A DNA stretch of 47,733 bases, from NCBI GenBank assembly GCA_964556565.1, contig CAZKWF010000009.1:1-47733 (forward strand). Reading direction: 5' to 3'. Below the pieces are notes generated by a model. It was not told the DNA's origin and searched no databases. It saw only the letters and a list, made by a program, of their open reading frames with translations. The position numbers were made by a program, and so were the translations under genes. This document shows, piece after piece, positions 39,728-47,733 of this stretch. Position 1 is the stretch's first letter, and every line of letters begins with the position of its first letter. This stretch comes from SOJZ01 sp964556565 (lineage in GTDB: Archaea; Thermoproteota; Bathyarchaeia; Bathyarchaeales; Bathyarchaeaceae).

Positions 39728-41422
39728 CTACTCTGGTGGGATGCTTAGGTACAGGGTTCTCATGTCGATGCCTTTGGTTGTGTTTCTGTACATGTAGGCG
39801 ATGTATAGTAGTGCTCCGACACCGATGCAGCCCCAGAAGCCGAGACAGCTTGCTAGGTCTCCGATACTTGCAGGTGCAAAGATGAAACCAACCGATTCCT
39901 TCACGAATGTAAACAGGCAGTATCCTGCTAACAACGTTGCTATGGCACCTAGTCCAACCACTGTTCCTACAGAATGCTTGACTGCAGCCCGGTCATAGAT
40001 TTCTTTTCTCTCCAGTGCGAGCAACATGCACGATACACAGAATAGGGTTAGGAAGACCGCATCATATATGTCGGTTCCAACTACTCCAGCGAAAGCAACA
40101 TATTCGCCTAAAGCAATGTCTCCTATAACAGGGTTTGCTTCAGCTATGCATCCAATGATCCCGAATAATCCAGTGATAATAATCGCCCAGGTTGGTGAGT
40201 GCCATCTTTCGCTGACTTCTGCGAGCTTTTCAGGCATCATTCTGTCAAAGGACATGGCGAACATGGTTCTAGATGCGACTAATAGGAAAGGTGGTATGTC
40301 GTTTGCCAACCAAAGCACTCCAGCTACTGCGATTGCCAATGAAAGCCATCCTAATCCCATGCCCTGAGCAATGATGGATGCTATCCCTGTGCTCCATGCA
40401 GATTGGAAGTTTGGAATCGCTGCGTCGCGTGCTGCAACTTGTGCATCGGTCAGGGGGCCGTAGCTCAGCCAAGAGTATGCTTGGAAGAAACTCCATTTTC
40501 CGTCTGTTGTTGGCGTTACGCTCATAGTTGATATTGCTGAGAAAGACGAAGCCCCTAAATACACTAGCATTATTATGAGACCTGACACGACTACTACCCT
40601 AGGAAGCTTCTTGTTCGCTTCTTTGACCTCTCCGGCGATGAATGTTACTGAGTACCATCCCATGTAAGCCCAGAAGGCTCCTGCGAGTGCAAATGAAAAG
40701 GCATCGCTGAAAGTTGCTATGTTGACAGGATCTGTCATTCCCGTGTTTATTGCGTGGGTCATGAATACTGATGGTGGTGCTCCAAGAGCCGTTTCTACGC
40801 CCGTTGCGACGATACTTGGATCCATTGCGCCAGCGATCCACATGGCAAAGAAGCCAATTGTGATTACGAGTGTAGGCCAGAACATCGCGTGCATGATCCA
40901 ACCGTATAGTCTGACCCCGAACAAGGCAAGTGCTGTAAAGATTGCGATGATTACAACGCCTCCTAAGAAAAGAGTCATTGCGTCAAAGGCAATCGCGATG
41001 CCGGCGATGTTGAAGAATATCATGATTGCTTCGAAGACAGCCACCCCGATTAGCCCGTAGGAGAATGCTTCTGCGAGGAACATCAGCCAGCCTGCGTTGT
41101 ATCCTACGAACGGATGGAGAACCCTTGAAATAGTTACGTATCCACCTCCAGATCTCGGCATAGCAGCCGTAACGTATCCGGCGGCATAACCCGTGATCAT
41201 CACAATCACGCCACAGATTAGGAAAGCCCAGAATATAGCTGGAAGACCAAGCGGAAGCATATCCGTTGGAACAGGTTTCGGACCAGTGAATTGGAACGCT
41301 CGTTTCTGCCATCCTAAGCCGACAACGTGAGACAAGATAATGATTACACCCAACATAAAGCCTACTTCTCTGACCAGCCCAGTAGCCTCTCTAGCAAATA
41401 TTGCAGGTTTACTTGAACCCAT
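39728..41422 (-). CDS. APC-superfamily amino acid permease
   Basis: Polytopic transporter of the amino acid-polyamine-organocation superfamily with about 12-14 helices. The first helix region has VREVGFMLGVIIILSHVVG and later AAMPRSGGGYVTISR, the conserved loop after helix 2, and SRTMFAMSFDRMMPE after helix 8. I choose ATG 41422: the frame opens at a TTG (41455), but a TATA-like ACTTAAATT (minus, about 41459-41469) implies a transcription start downstream of it, and GGTGA precedes the ATG. An unusually long loop between helices 7 and 8 (TPTTDGKW...QSAW) is present. Substrate unknown; amino acid uptake is the family norm. Confidence 0.88.
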   Translation of the reverse strand: MGSSKPAIFAREATGLVREVGFMLGVIIILSHVVGLGWQKRAFQFTGPKPVPTDMLPLGLPAIFWAFLICGVIVMITGYAAGYVTAAMPRSGGGYVTISRVLHPFVGYNAGWLMFLAEAFSYGLIGVAVFEAIMIFFNIAGIAIAFDAMTLFLGGVVIIAIFTALALFGVRLYGWIMHAMFWPTLVITIGFFAMWIAGAMDPSIVATGVETALGAPPSVFMTHAINTGMTDPVNIATFSDAFSFALAGAFWAYMGWYSVTFIAGEVKEANKKLPRVVVVSGLIIMLVYLGASSFSAISTMSVTPTTDGKWSFFQAYSWLSYGPLTDAQVAARDAAIPNFQSAWSTGIASIIAQGMGLGWLSLAIAVAGVLWLANDIPPFLLVASRTMFAMSFDRMMPEKLAEVSERWHSPTWAIIITGLFGIIGCIAEANPVIGDIALGEYVAFAGVVGTDIYDAVFLTLFCVSCMLLALERKEIYDRAAVKHSVGTVVGLGAIATLLAGYCLFTFVKESVGFIFAPASIGDLASCLGFWGCIGVGALLYIAYMYRNTTKGIDMRTLYLSIPPE

Positions 41423-41613
41423 ACGGTTCACCAGTCCCTTCGGTTTGACTTTCAAAGAATTTAAGTTTTTCCATACATCTGTAGGCTTTTTCGGCTGAAA
41501 GAGTCTCGTTTAGCGTTGAAACAGCGAAAAAAGGGCTCTACGACGTCTTACACACCAAACTGTGACTGAGAGTTTTTCGATCATCACTTTCTCCGGTTCC
41601 TTATCTTGGGCAA

Positions 41614-41622
41614 ACTTAAATA
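41614..41622 (+). promoter_or_regulatory. TATA box of the phosphoesterase-nucleotidyltransferase pair
   Basis: ACTTAAATA about 45 nt before ATG 41665, followed by an AGGCAGGA binding site. Confidence 0.5.
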
Positions 41623-41664
41623 TCCTTCAGTCACATTGAAAAATATGGGATCTTTCAGGCAGGA

Positions 41665-42642
41665 ATGGTTTCGTTGACACCACTATTCAGGAAGAAGGGT
41701 TCAACAACAAAAATTCTCTTCGCAACCGACATGCATGGGTCTGAAGGGGTTTGGAGAAAATTCCTAAATGCCTCATCTATGATGAAAGTGGACGTAGCCA
41801 TCTCCGGTGGAGACCTAACAGGAAAGATGATTGTTCCTATAGTCGAGAGGAAAGACGGAAAATATAGCTACTATTTGTTGGGTGAGAATCATCTGGTCGG
41901 CTCAAGCGGATTGGAAAAAGCACTCAAAGATGTTCGGGGGATAGGATACTATCCATATTTGACCGATGAGAAACATGTTGAGGAGATGAGAAAAGACAGC
42001 GGGAAAGTAGATGAAGTGTTTATGGAAGTGATGCAATCGACGCTGAAGAGCTGGCTTGACCTAATCCGCGAGAAGCTTCCAAGCGAAACTCGGGTGATAG
42101 TCTGTCCAGGAAATGACGATAGATTTCCGGTAGACGATATAATTCGAGATCACAAAGACGTAATCAATGGGGAAGGCAAAGTAATAGACATCGGCGGGCA
42201 CGAGATGATGAGCACGGGTTGGACTGATCCTAGTCCTTGGAAAACCACCAGAGAAGAGTCAGAAGAAAAACTTGAGGCGAGACTAGAAAGATACATTTCT
42301 CAACTGAAAGACCCTAAATCAGCTATATTCAACTTTCACTCTCCACCTTACCAATCCAAGCTGGATGAGGCGCCATTACTTGATGAAGACCTAAACCCTA
42401 TACTCCAAGCGGGGCATGTTGTGATAGTTCCTGTGGGCTCAAAAGCTGTCAGGAAGATGATCGAAAAATATCAACCTCTACTAGGACTGCATGGGCACAT
42501 ACATGAAGCCTCAGGCTCAATCAAAATCGGCAGAACACACTGCGTCAACCCGGGTAGCGAGTACGCTGAAGGAATTCTAAGAGCTTTTCTAATTGAGTTT
42601 GATGCTCACAAGATTTTTCGACTTCAAAGAATAGAAGGTTAA
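41665..42642 (+). CDS. Calcineurin-like metallophosphoesterase
   Basis: 325-residue metallophosphoesterase. Metal-site motifs: D22 and H24 in ATDMHGSE, D50 in GGDLTG, GNDD near 150, FHSPP near 228, and GLHGHIHEA near 277, all intact. A helical insert (about 60-135) separates the first two motifs, giving a longer protein than simple family members. ATG 41665 follows AGGCAGGA. It is 16 nt upstream of the nucleotidyltransferase gene on the same strand, so the two form an operon and may act on the same substrate. Substrate undetermined. Confidence 0.88.
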   Translation: MVSLTPLFRKKGSTTKILFATDMHGSEGVWRKFLNASSMMKVDVAISGGDLTGKMIVPIVERKDGKYSYYLLGENHLVGSSGLEKALKDVRGIGYYPYLTDEKHVEEMRKDSGKVDEVFMEVMQSTLKSWLDLIREKLPSETRVIVCPGNDDRFPVDDIIRDHKDVINGEGKVIDIGGHEMMSTGWTDPSPWKTTREESEEKLEARLERYISQLKDPKSAIFNFHSPPYQSKLDEAPLLDEDLNPILQAGHVVIVPVGSKAVRKMIEKYQPLLGLHGHIHEASGSIKIGRTHCVNPGSEYAEGILRAFLIEFDAHKIFRLQRIEG

Positions 42643-42658
42643 AGGGGGATACGGTAAA

Positions 42659-43585
42659 ATGTCTTGGATGCTCGACAAAGAGATTAGAAGAGAACTACCT
42701 AAGGGTTGGAAAGGAATAGTTCCGACAAAAGTGTTTTTTGACGAAGCTGAGAGAATAGTGAAAGAGGCTGACAAGAAAGGGATAGTCCTTCGAATAATGG
42801 GTGGGCTAAGTATAGCAATACACAGTCAAGAGTTTAAGGACTTTGCAGGGAAACTTGGCAGAACAGGGGCAGGCGTTGTGAAAGGTCAAGAATACACCGA
42901 CATAGATTTCATGTCTTATCGCAAACATAGGGATAGAATTAAGAATCTTTTCGGCGAGATGGGATACGCTAAGAGAAGGGCAACTCTTTCTTCAGCTGCA
43001 TCTGAAAGACAAATATATTATCATCCAAAGGGTTGGTTCTATGTTGACATTTTCTACGACAAACTAATAGTAGCAAACCATCCAGTGGATTTCAGGGGAA
43101 GGCTAGAAATGGATTATCCAACGATCTCTGTCACGGACATGCTGCTTGAGAAGATACAAATGTGGGAAGCATTCAGCATAAAAGACTTGAAGGACTGCCT
43201 AATTCTATTGAAAGCCCACAAGATTGGAGAAAAAGGAGAAAAAGAAACCATAGACGCTTCATACATAGCTAAACTACTGGCGAAAGACTGGGGATTCTGG
43301 TACACCGCAACCACTAACCTCAAAAAAATTAAGAGATTTATTTCCGAGCTAGACAAATTAGGCGCAGAAGCTGAAATTGATTCCAGCAGCCTCAAAGAAG
43401 AAGACAGAGAGAAGATAACAGGGAAAATAGGAAATCTGCTAGAGAGAATTGATAAAGAGCCAAAATCCTTTGGTTGGAAGCTCAGGTCTAAAGCCGGCAC
43501 GAAGAAAAGATGGTACAATCCTGTTGAGACGCCTGAAACAGTAGCTGGATTCGGAATATGGGAAGCTATACTTGAAAAAGAATAG
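42659..43585 (+). CDS. Nucleotidyltransferase-like protein, short form
   Basis: 308 residues. GG48-49 in RIMGGLSIAI, then EYTDIDFMSYRK with Asp81 and Asp83 as metal ligands, and a third acidic residue in GWFYVDIFYDKL form the minimal nucleotidyltransferase signature; SVTDMLLEKIQMWEAFSIKD follows as in AbiEii-like helical domains. The C-terminus KRWYNPVETPETV parallels KPWWNTQVETP of the gene at 37193. A two-gene operon with the metallophosphoesterase just upstream. Whether it modifies RNA, a protein or a nucleotide is unknown. Confidence 0.75.
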   Translation: MSWMLDKEIRRELPKGWKGIVPTKVFFDEAERIVKEADKKGIVLRIMGGLSIAIHSQEFKDFAGKLGRTGAGVVKGQEYTDIDFMSYRKHRDRIKNLFGEMGYAKRRATLSSAASERQIYYHPKGWFYVDIFYDKLIVANHPVDFRGRLEMDYPTISVTDMLLEKIQMWEAFSIKDLKDCLILLKAHKIGEKGEKETIDASYIAKLLAKDWGFWYTATTNLKKIKRFISELDKLGAEAEIDSSSLKEEDREKITGKIGNLLERIDKEPKSFGWKLRSKAGTKKRWYNPVETPETVAGFGIWEAILEKE

Positions 43586-43790
43586 TTTAGACCTGAATTC
43601 CAAGCCTTTGTAATTTCATTCCAAGTCAATAAGCTGTCAAGGTTCTCATGATAGGTAGCAGCGATGGTATTATCTTATCCGAATTGCAGCAAGGAAAACG
43701 TTTCTAAGCTTCATGGCACAAAAAAGAAATGGATAAAACAAAGAAGAGAGGTGTAAGAACTTTATTTCCTATGTTTAGGAGGACCAAACT

Positions 43791-45005
43791 TTGCTGAACG
43801 TGCAAGAAGTGAGAAAAGACTTCCCCATCTTAGAAACAGGCGTAATCTACTTAGACAGCACCGCCAGCAGCCTAACCCCCGAACCCGTGCTTCACAAAAT
43901 GCTGGAGTTCTACCATCAGTATCGAGCCAACGTGGAGCGAGGCGTCCATCACTTGTCTCAAAAGGCAAGCGAGGAATACGAGCACGCCCACACCAAGGTT
44001 GCCCACTTTATCAACGCCAAATCCGATTCTGAAATCATTATGACTCGAAATACCACCGAGGGAATAAACATGATCTCAAATGGCTTAAACTGGAAGAAAG
44101 GGGATAGAATTGTCACATCACTTATTGAACATCACTCTAATTTTATCGTTTGGCTTCGCGTGAAGAATCGGCATCATGTAGATTTGGAAATTGTTAAGCC
44201 CAGCGAACCAGCTGGACAAGGGCTCTTAGACCCAGCGGACTTTGAGAAAACAGTTGATGATAAGACAAAGCTTGTGGCAATAACTCATGTTTCAAACGTT
44301 TTAGGTACAATCGCACCTGTTAGAGAGATAACTGAAATAGCGCATGAGCACGGAGCCTATGTCCTCATCGACGGAGCTCAGTCAGTCCCGCATATGAAGG
44401 TTGATGTCCAGAAAATCGGGTGCGACTTTCTCGCGTTTAGCGGGCACAAGATGTGTGCACCGACTGGAGCTAGCGCCTTATACATCCGAGAGGATTTGAT
44501 GAAGGAAGTTGAACCTTTATGCATTGGTGGAGGAACCATAGCGGATGTGGGCGTCGATTATTACAAGCTTGAAGAAAACTCCACGCGGTTTGAGGCAGGA
44601 ACCCCCGCCATTGCAGAATCAATTGGTTTAGGAGCAGCGGTTGACTACTTACAGAGTTTAGGAATGGAAAACATTGAGAGCTACGAAAAGGAGCTTACAG
44701 TACAGATGTATGAAGAGTTCATAAAACTTCCTGAAGTTGAACTGTATGGCCCTGAACCCAAAAATAAGATAGGAATTACAGCGTTTAACGTGAGAGGCTT
44801 GAATCCGCACGACGTGGCTTTAGCGCTGGACGTTTCAGCCAACATCATGGTTCGCTCAGGACACCAATGTGCTCTCCCTCTTATGAAAAACATCATTTGT
44901 AAGTCTGGAAGCGTTCGAGCATCCGCCTACTTCTACAATACAAGGGATGAAATAGATAAACTTGTATCAGTAGTCAGAGAGATAGCGGAAGCAATGGCTG
45001 AATGA
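43791..45005 (+). CDS. Cysteine desulfurase (SufS/CsdA type)
   Basis: PLP-dependent class V aminotransferase delivering sulfur from cysteine for Fe-S clusters or tRNA thiolation. Lys220 in FLAFSGHKMCAPTG is the PLP Schiff-base residue, His104-type and Asp194 (VLIDGAQSVPH) residues contact the cofactor, and Cys360 in RSGHQCALPLM is the catalytic cysteine in group II style. 404 residues is typical of SufS. TTG 43791 follows AGGAGG with 8 nt spacing. No sufBCD genes are adjacent. Confidence 0.93.
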   Translation: MLNVQEVRKDFPILETGVIYLDSTASSLTPEPVLHKMLEFYHQYRANVERGVHHLSQKASEEYEHAHTKVAHFINAKSDSEIIMTRNTTEGINMISNGLNWKKGDRIVTSLIEHHSNFIVWLRVKNRHHVDLEIVKPSEPAGQGLLDPADFEKTVDDKTKLVAITHVSNVLGTIAPVREITEIAHEHGAYVLIDGAQSVPHMKVDVQKIGCDFLAFSGHKMCAPTGASALYIREDLMKEVEPLCIGGGTIADVGVDYYKLEENSTRFEAGTPAIAESIGLGAAVDYLQSLGMENIESYEKELTVQMYEEFIKLPEVELYGPEPKNKIGITAFNVRGLNPHDVALALDVSANIMVRSGHQCALPLMKNIICKSGSVRASAYFYNTRDEIDKLVSVVREIAEAMAE

Positions 45006-45058
45006 GGAACCCCATGTTAGGTTCATTTCGGAATTGTTTCTGTGAGGGTTGAATTACG

Positions 45059-45652
45059 GTGCCTAAGGAAGATTTGATGAGAGCAGTTGTGGCCGAAGTT
45101 ATCGGCTGCCGTGGGTGTGAGTTGTGGAAGCATCGCCGTAACCCTGTTCCTGGAGAAGGAAATGTTGATGCGGCCGTGATGTTTGTAGGCGAGGCGCCTG
45201 GCTACTGGGAAGACGTGAAGACTCGACCATTCATTGGAGCCACGGGCAAGCTTCTTGATGAGTTACTGTCAGAAATCGGGCTTTCTCGAGGCGACATATA
45301 CATTGCGAATATTCTTAAGTGTAGGCCTCCGGATAACCGTGATCCCTCATCAGACGAGGTTGCGACTTGTACCCCTTTTCTAAATCGGCAAATCCAAATT
45401 ATTGGGCCAAGGCTTATTGTGACGCTTGGAAGACATGCAACTTCTTATATTCTTTCTGAGGCTGGTTTGCCAGTCGAAGGTATCACTGAGCTTCATGGGA
45501 GAACGTTTACTACAAGGCTTCTTGGTCTGCAATTGGTTGTGATTCCTACGTTTCATCCTGCTGCTGCATTATATAATGTGAAGTATAAGCGTGGGCTTGA
45601 AGACGATTTTCAAATCATAAAACTTGAGCTTGAAAAACTGGGTGGACTTTAA
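45059..45652 (+). CDS. Family 4 uracil-DNA glycosylase
   Basis: Fe-S uracil-DNA glycosylase removing uracil formed by cytosine deamination. Cluster cysteines are C17, C20, C88 and C104 (GCRGC, KCRPP, VATC); motif A is VGEAPGYWED followed by PFIGATGKLLD, and the C-terminal motif is FHPAAAL. GTG 45059 is the start, GAGGG lies upstream. Length of 197 residues is normal. It follows the desulfurase by 53 nt and may share its transcript. Confidence 0.95.
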   Translation: MPKEDLMRAVVAEVIGCRGCELWKHRRNPVPGEGNVDAAVMFVGEAPGYWEDVKTRPFIGATGKLLDELLSEIGLSRGDIYIANILKCRPPDNRDPSSDEVATCTPFLNRQIQIIGPRLIVTLGRHATSYILSEAGLPVEGITELHGRTFTTRLLGLQLVVIPTFHPAAALYNVKYKRGLEDDFQIIKLELEKLGGL

Positions 45653-45665
45653 CTGAGTCTGGCTT

Positions 45666-46385
45666 TTATGTCAGTTTTGGGAAGTCTGTAAAAGAGCCTC
45701 CGACGACCTTCAGTCTAGGCTCAATCTTTCCGTTCTCGATTCTGATGACATTGTACGAGTTTTCGAAGAACCCTCGTAATCTCATAGTTGAAACGGCGCC
45801 TGAGAACAGAAAGTTGATGTCGTTCAGTTTCCACAGCCACGGTCTGTGTCGATGACCACTCAATACGAGGTCTGGGCTTAACTTTGAAAGTAGTTTCAGA
45901 ACGTCGCCTGCGTCTTCCACTATTGCGGCTTCAAGCCCCGTGTCTGGAACTGGGATCAGGTGGTGATGCATGACTAGAATATTGAATTTTCCTTTGGTGA
46001 AGTTTTCTTTGATGAATTGGATTTGGTCTCGTCCAACTCTTCCCTCGTCTTTGTCTGGTCTTGCAGTGTTGACGTAGATGACTCTGTACTTTTGGCTTTC
46101 AAATGTTCCTGATGGGGGACCGAAGAGACTTTCATAGTGCAGGTAGCCCGTGTAAAGTGAGTCGTGGTTGCCCATGGTTACGATTTTTCGGGGGCACTTG
46201 ATTTGATCGATGAATCTTTTTGCTTCTTCAAACTCAGTTTTGAATCCCATGTCAGTCAAGTCTCCAGCGATGACTACGAGGTCTGGGTTTAGCTGGTTGA
46301 TTTCGTTCATCGCCGTTGTCAGATTGTCTCGTAGAAATGACGGCGTACTTGTGCAATGTAGATCAGACATTTGAACGATGATCAT
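45666..46385 (-). CDS. Calcineurin-like metallophosphoesterase (CpdA-like)
   Basis: 239-residue enzyme with the full metal-site motif set: Asp8 and His10 in MSDLHC, Asp42 in AGDLTD, GNHD near 72, VMHHHLIP near 139 and SGHRHRPW near 177. This is the cyclic-nucleotide phosphodiesterase-like group within the superfamily; actual substrate unknown. It starts at ATG 46385 and converges on the uracil glycosylase gene. A TTTAATTA element near 46440 may be its TATA box. A second phosphoesterase (41665) has a different insertion and is not a close copy. Confidence 0.88.
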   Translation of the reverse strand: MIIVQMSDLHCTSTPSFLRDNLTTAMNEINQLNPDLVVIAGDLTDMGFKTEFEEAKRFIDQIKCPRKIVTMGNHDSLYTGYLHYESLFGPPSGTFESQKYRVIYVNTARPDKDEGRVGRDQIQFIKENFTKGKFNILVMHHHLIPVPDTGLEAAIVEDAGDVLKLLSKLSPDLVLSGHRHRPWLWKLNDINFLFSGAVSTMRLRGFFENSYNVIRIENGKIEPRLKVVGGSFTDFPKLT

Positions 46386-46620
46386 GTTTGTTCATCTCTT
46401 TTCCGATTTTTCCGTCAACCAGAAACGCTTGAGGTAATTAAATGTTACCTTTTGAATGTACTATGAACTGTAAGCAGATTGTCGGTAGGAGTGTTTCTTT
46501 GATTTTATGCACTCCAAACGATTTTTCACCATTGACAACCAAGAAACTTTAGTGTTTCAAAACCCAATTTTTTGCTAAAACTCTAGGCTCTTCACACACA
46601 AGCACAAAACACATAGCATC

Positions 46621-46632
46621 TAAAATATTATA
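46621..46632 (+). promoter_or_regulatory. TATA box of pyrF
   Basis: TAAAATATTATA ends about 33 nt before TTG 46665. The rest of 46386-46620 shows no gene. Confidence 0.45.
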
Positions 46633-46664
46633 TCTCTCTATCAGTTATCTAACAGGGTGCTATT

Positions 46665-47432
46665 TTGTCTTTCATACGAAAAATGGATCGTTCCGCAAAA
46701 AAGGCAGGTTCAAACATAGTTTTAGCCTTAGACCTTCCCTTTGATCAGCCCCAGCGTCTTCTGCATCGAAGTGTCAAAACATTGGAGGCCGTGCATCCGT
46801 ACATTTGTGCGGTGAAGATAAATCGTCAGTTGGTTCTCCCGCTCGGCTTGTTTGATGGCGTGCAGAAAATTGCGAACTTAGCTCACGGTTATGGTTTGCC
46901 AGTAATCATGGATTGTAAAATCAACGATGTAGGATACACCAATCGTTCAATTGCAGAATGTTATTACAAAGCCGGATTTGACGCTGTCATCGCTAACCCT
47001 TTTATCGGATGGGACGAGGGGCTTCAGCCAGTTTTTGAGGTTGCCAAGGAGATGGGACGAGGGGTTATTCTTCTTGTGTACATGAGTCATAAAGGTGCCC
47101 GTGAAGGATATGGTCAAACGGTGCGTGATTTTAAGAGCGAGAAGGTGATGCCTCAATACTTGGTTTTTGCTGAGAAAGCGTTGTCTTGGAACGCAGATGG
47201 CGCAGTGGTAGGAGCCACTTTTCCAGAGAAGATAAGAGAGATACATGCGATTTTGGGGGCTCAGGTTCCCATATATTCGCCTGGTGTTGGTGTTCAAGGA
47301 GGAGGTGTCGATTCAGCTATTGCTGCGGGTACGCGTTTTCTGATTGTTGGGCGGTCTATAACGCTTGCCGAAGACCTGTGTGAGGCTGCAAGATGCATTA
47401 GAGATGCTGCGATGCGTTGTTTGGAAAAATAG
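46665..47432 (+). CDS. pyrF: Orotidine-5'-phosphate decarboxylase
   Basis: Final enzyme of UMP synthesis. The catalytic DxKxxD motif is MDCKINDVG with Asp83, Lys85 and Asp88; early motif ALDLPFD and later YSPGVGVQGGG and FLIVGRSIT form the phosphate-binding elements of the TIM barrel. 255 residues corresponds to the longer archaeal type. TTG 46665 is used with AGGGTG upstream; other pyr genes are not near. A plausible stand-alone transcription unit. Confidence 0.93.
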   Translation: MSFIRKMDRSAKKAGSNIVLALDLPFDQPQRLLHRSVKTLEAVHPYICAVKINRQLVLPLGLFDGVQKIANLAHGYGLPVIMDCKINDVGYTNRSIAECYYKAGFDAVIANPFIGWDEGLQPVFEVAKEMGRGVILLVYMSHKGAREGYGQTVRDFKSEKVMPQYLVFAEKALSWNADGAVVGATFPEKIREIHAILGAQVPIYSPGVGVQGGGVDSAIAAGTRFLIVGRSITLAEDLCEAARCIRDAAMRCLEK

Positions 47433-47513
47433 TTTGGTCAGCCATAGTTGTTAATTTGTTGGTCGTTCTAGCGTTCCTTCGTGTTAGGCTTCTTTATGCA
47501 CAAGCAGTTCTTG

Positions 47514-47663
47514 TTATTCTCGTCTGCCCCATAGTTCTTTTTTAAGCATGTCTCTAACTGCTGCTCGAATCGCTGCGCTTCGACTTGGGTACATAGCTGC
47601 TCTTACGAGTTCGTCAAGTCCTTCTAGATAGGCTTCAGGAAGGAGAACTGTTACAAGCTTCAT
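47514..47663 (-). CDS. Ribbon-helix-helix regulator (CopG-like)
   Basis: 49-residue minus-strand frame from ATG 47663 to TAA 47514. MKLVTVLLPEAYLEGLDELV gives the beta strand and first helix and SRSAAIRAAVRDML the second helix of a ribbon-helix-helix DNA-binding domain. GAGGTG lies 6 nt upstream of ATG. Repeats of AGCATATATATG upstream (47684 and 47719) may be its operators. Antitoxin or metal regulator roles are possible but no partner gene is seen. Confidence 0.8.
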   Translation of the reverse strand: MKLVTVLLPEAYLEGLDELVRAAMYPSRSAAIRAAVRDMLKKELWGRRE

Positions 47664-47683
47664 TAATTTCCACCTCAACGCTT

Positions 47684-47729
47684 AGCATATATATGTAGCT
47701 ATTATTATAACTATGTTGAGCATATATGG
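47684..47729 (-). promoter_or_regulatory. AGCATATATRTG repeats upstream of the RHH gene
   Basis: AGCATATATATG at 47684-47695 and AGCATATATGG at 47719-47729 are 35 nt apart in direct orientation, in the promoter region of the ribbon-helix-helix gene. The TATATATA core could be the TATA box itself, so an operator overlapping the promoter is possible. Confidence 0.4.
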
Positions 47730-47733
47730 TTTT

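Overview
This window is archaeal and most likely comes from a TACK-lineage genome close to Candidatus Bathyarchaeia. The call rests on the exosome/proteasome supercluster, archaeal ribosomal and RNA polymerase genes, aIF2-gamma, archaeal TATA boxes, GAGGTGA-type ribosome binding sites, many TTG/GTG starts, and a ribulose-monophosphate pathway enzyme (Fae-Hps). Species assignment is inference; no rRNA or tRNA gene was seen.

Layout. 1-536: left-edge DUF2096-type gene (minus). 810-7212: supercluster psmA, sdo1, rrp4, rrp41, rrp42, rpl37Ae, pcc1, prefoldin beta, DUF3194 and a DHH phosphoesterase, joining protein turnover, RNA decay, ribosome maturation and tRNA t6A synthesis. 7277-9763: ECF transporter core (two ATPases and EcfT, no S component). 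9831-9923: a 30-residue Lys/Arg-rich gene. 10157-14260: secreted subtilisin-like protease and secreted multi-domain repeat protein. 14361-17779: a compact operon that reads as a mini-SMC of Smc5/6 type, a kleisin-like protein and a tandem winged-helix (KITE-like) protein. 17785-19712: small membrane/secreted proteins of unknown function.

20130-22751: lsm and phosphoglucose/phosphomannose isomerase (minus) diverge from a SPOUT RNA methyltransferase (plus). The outer (3') sides of this block carry a diverged inverted repeat, and the right copy contains seven 10-bp units in tandem. 23473-25180: tiny genes and a GNAT acetyltransferase. 25265-28556: ribosomal proteins L3, L4, L23, L2, S19, stopping before L22. 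28592-33256 (minus): eS6, aIF2-gamma (no ATG/GTG/TTG start; CTG proposed), PIN nuclease, Rpo7, Spt4, GTP-dependent dephospho-CoA kinase, eS24, eS31 and a SecB-like protein.

33360-47663: transglutaminase-like membrane protein; a fusion of a helix-turn-helix domain to Fae-Hps with candidate TTGTCNGACAA operators over and upstream of its promoter; membrane proteins; two members of one nucleotidyltransferase-like family; an APC permease; two metallophosphoesterases; a cysteine desulfurase; family 4 uracil-DNA glycosylase; orotidine-5'-phosphate decarboxylase; and a small ribbon-helix-helix regulator at the right edge.

The observations judged most novel are the mini-SMC/kleisin/KITE operon, the HTH-Fae-Hps fusion with its palindromes, the inverted repeat with 10-bp iterations, and the aIF2-gamma start codon. 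All functions are read from sequence motifs and family knowledge without database searches.
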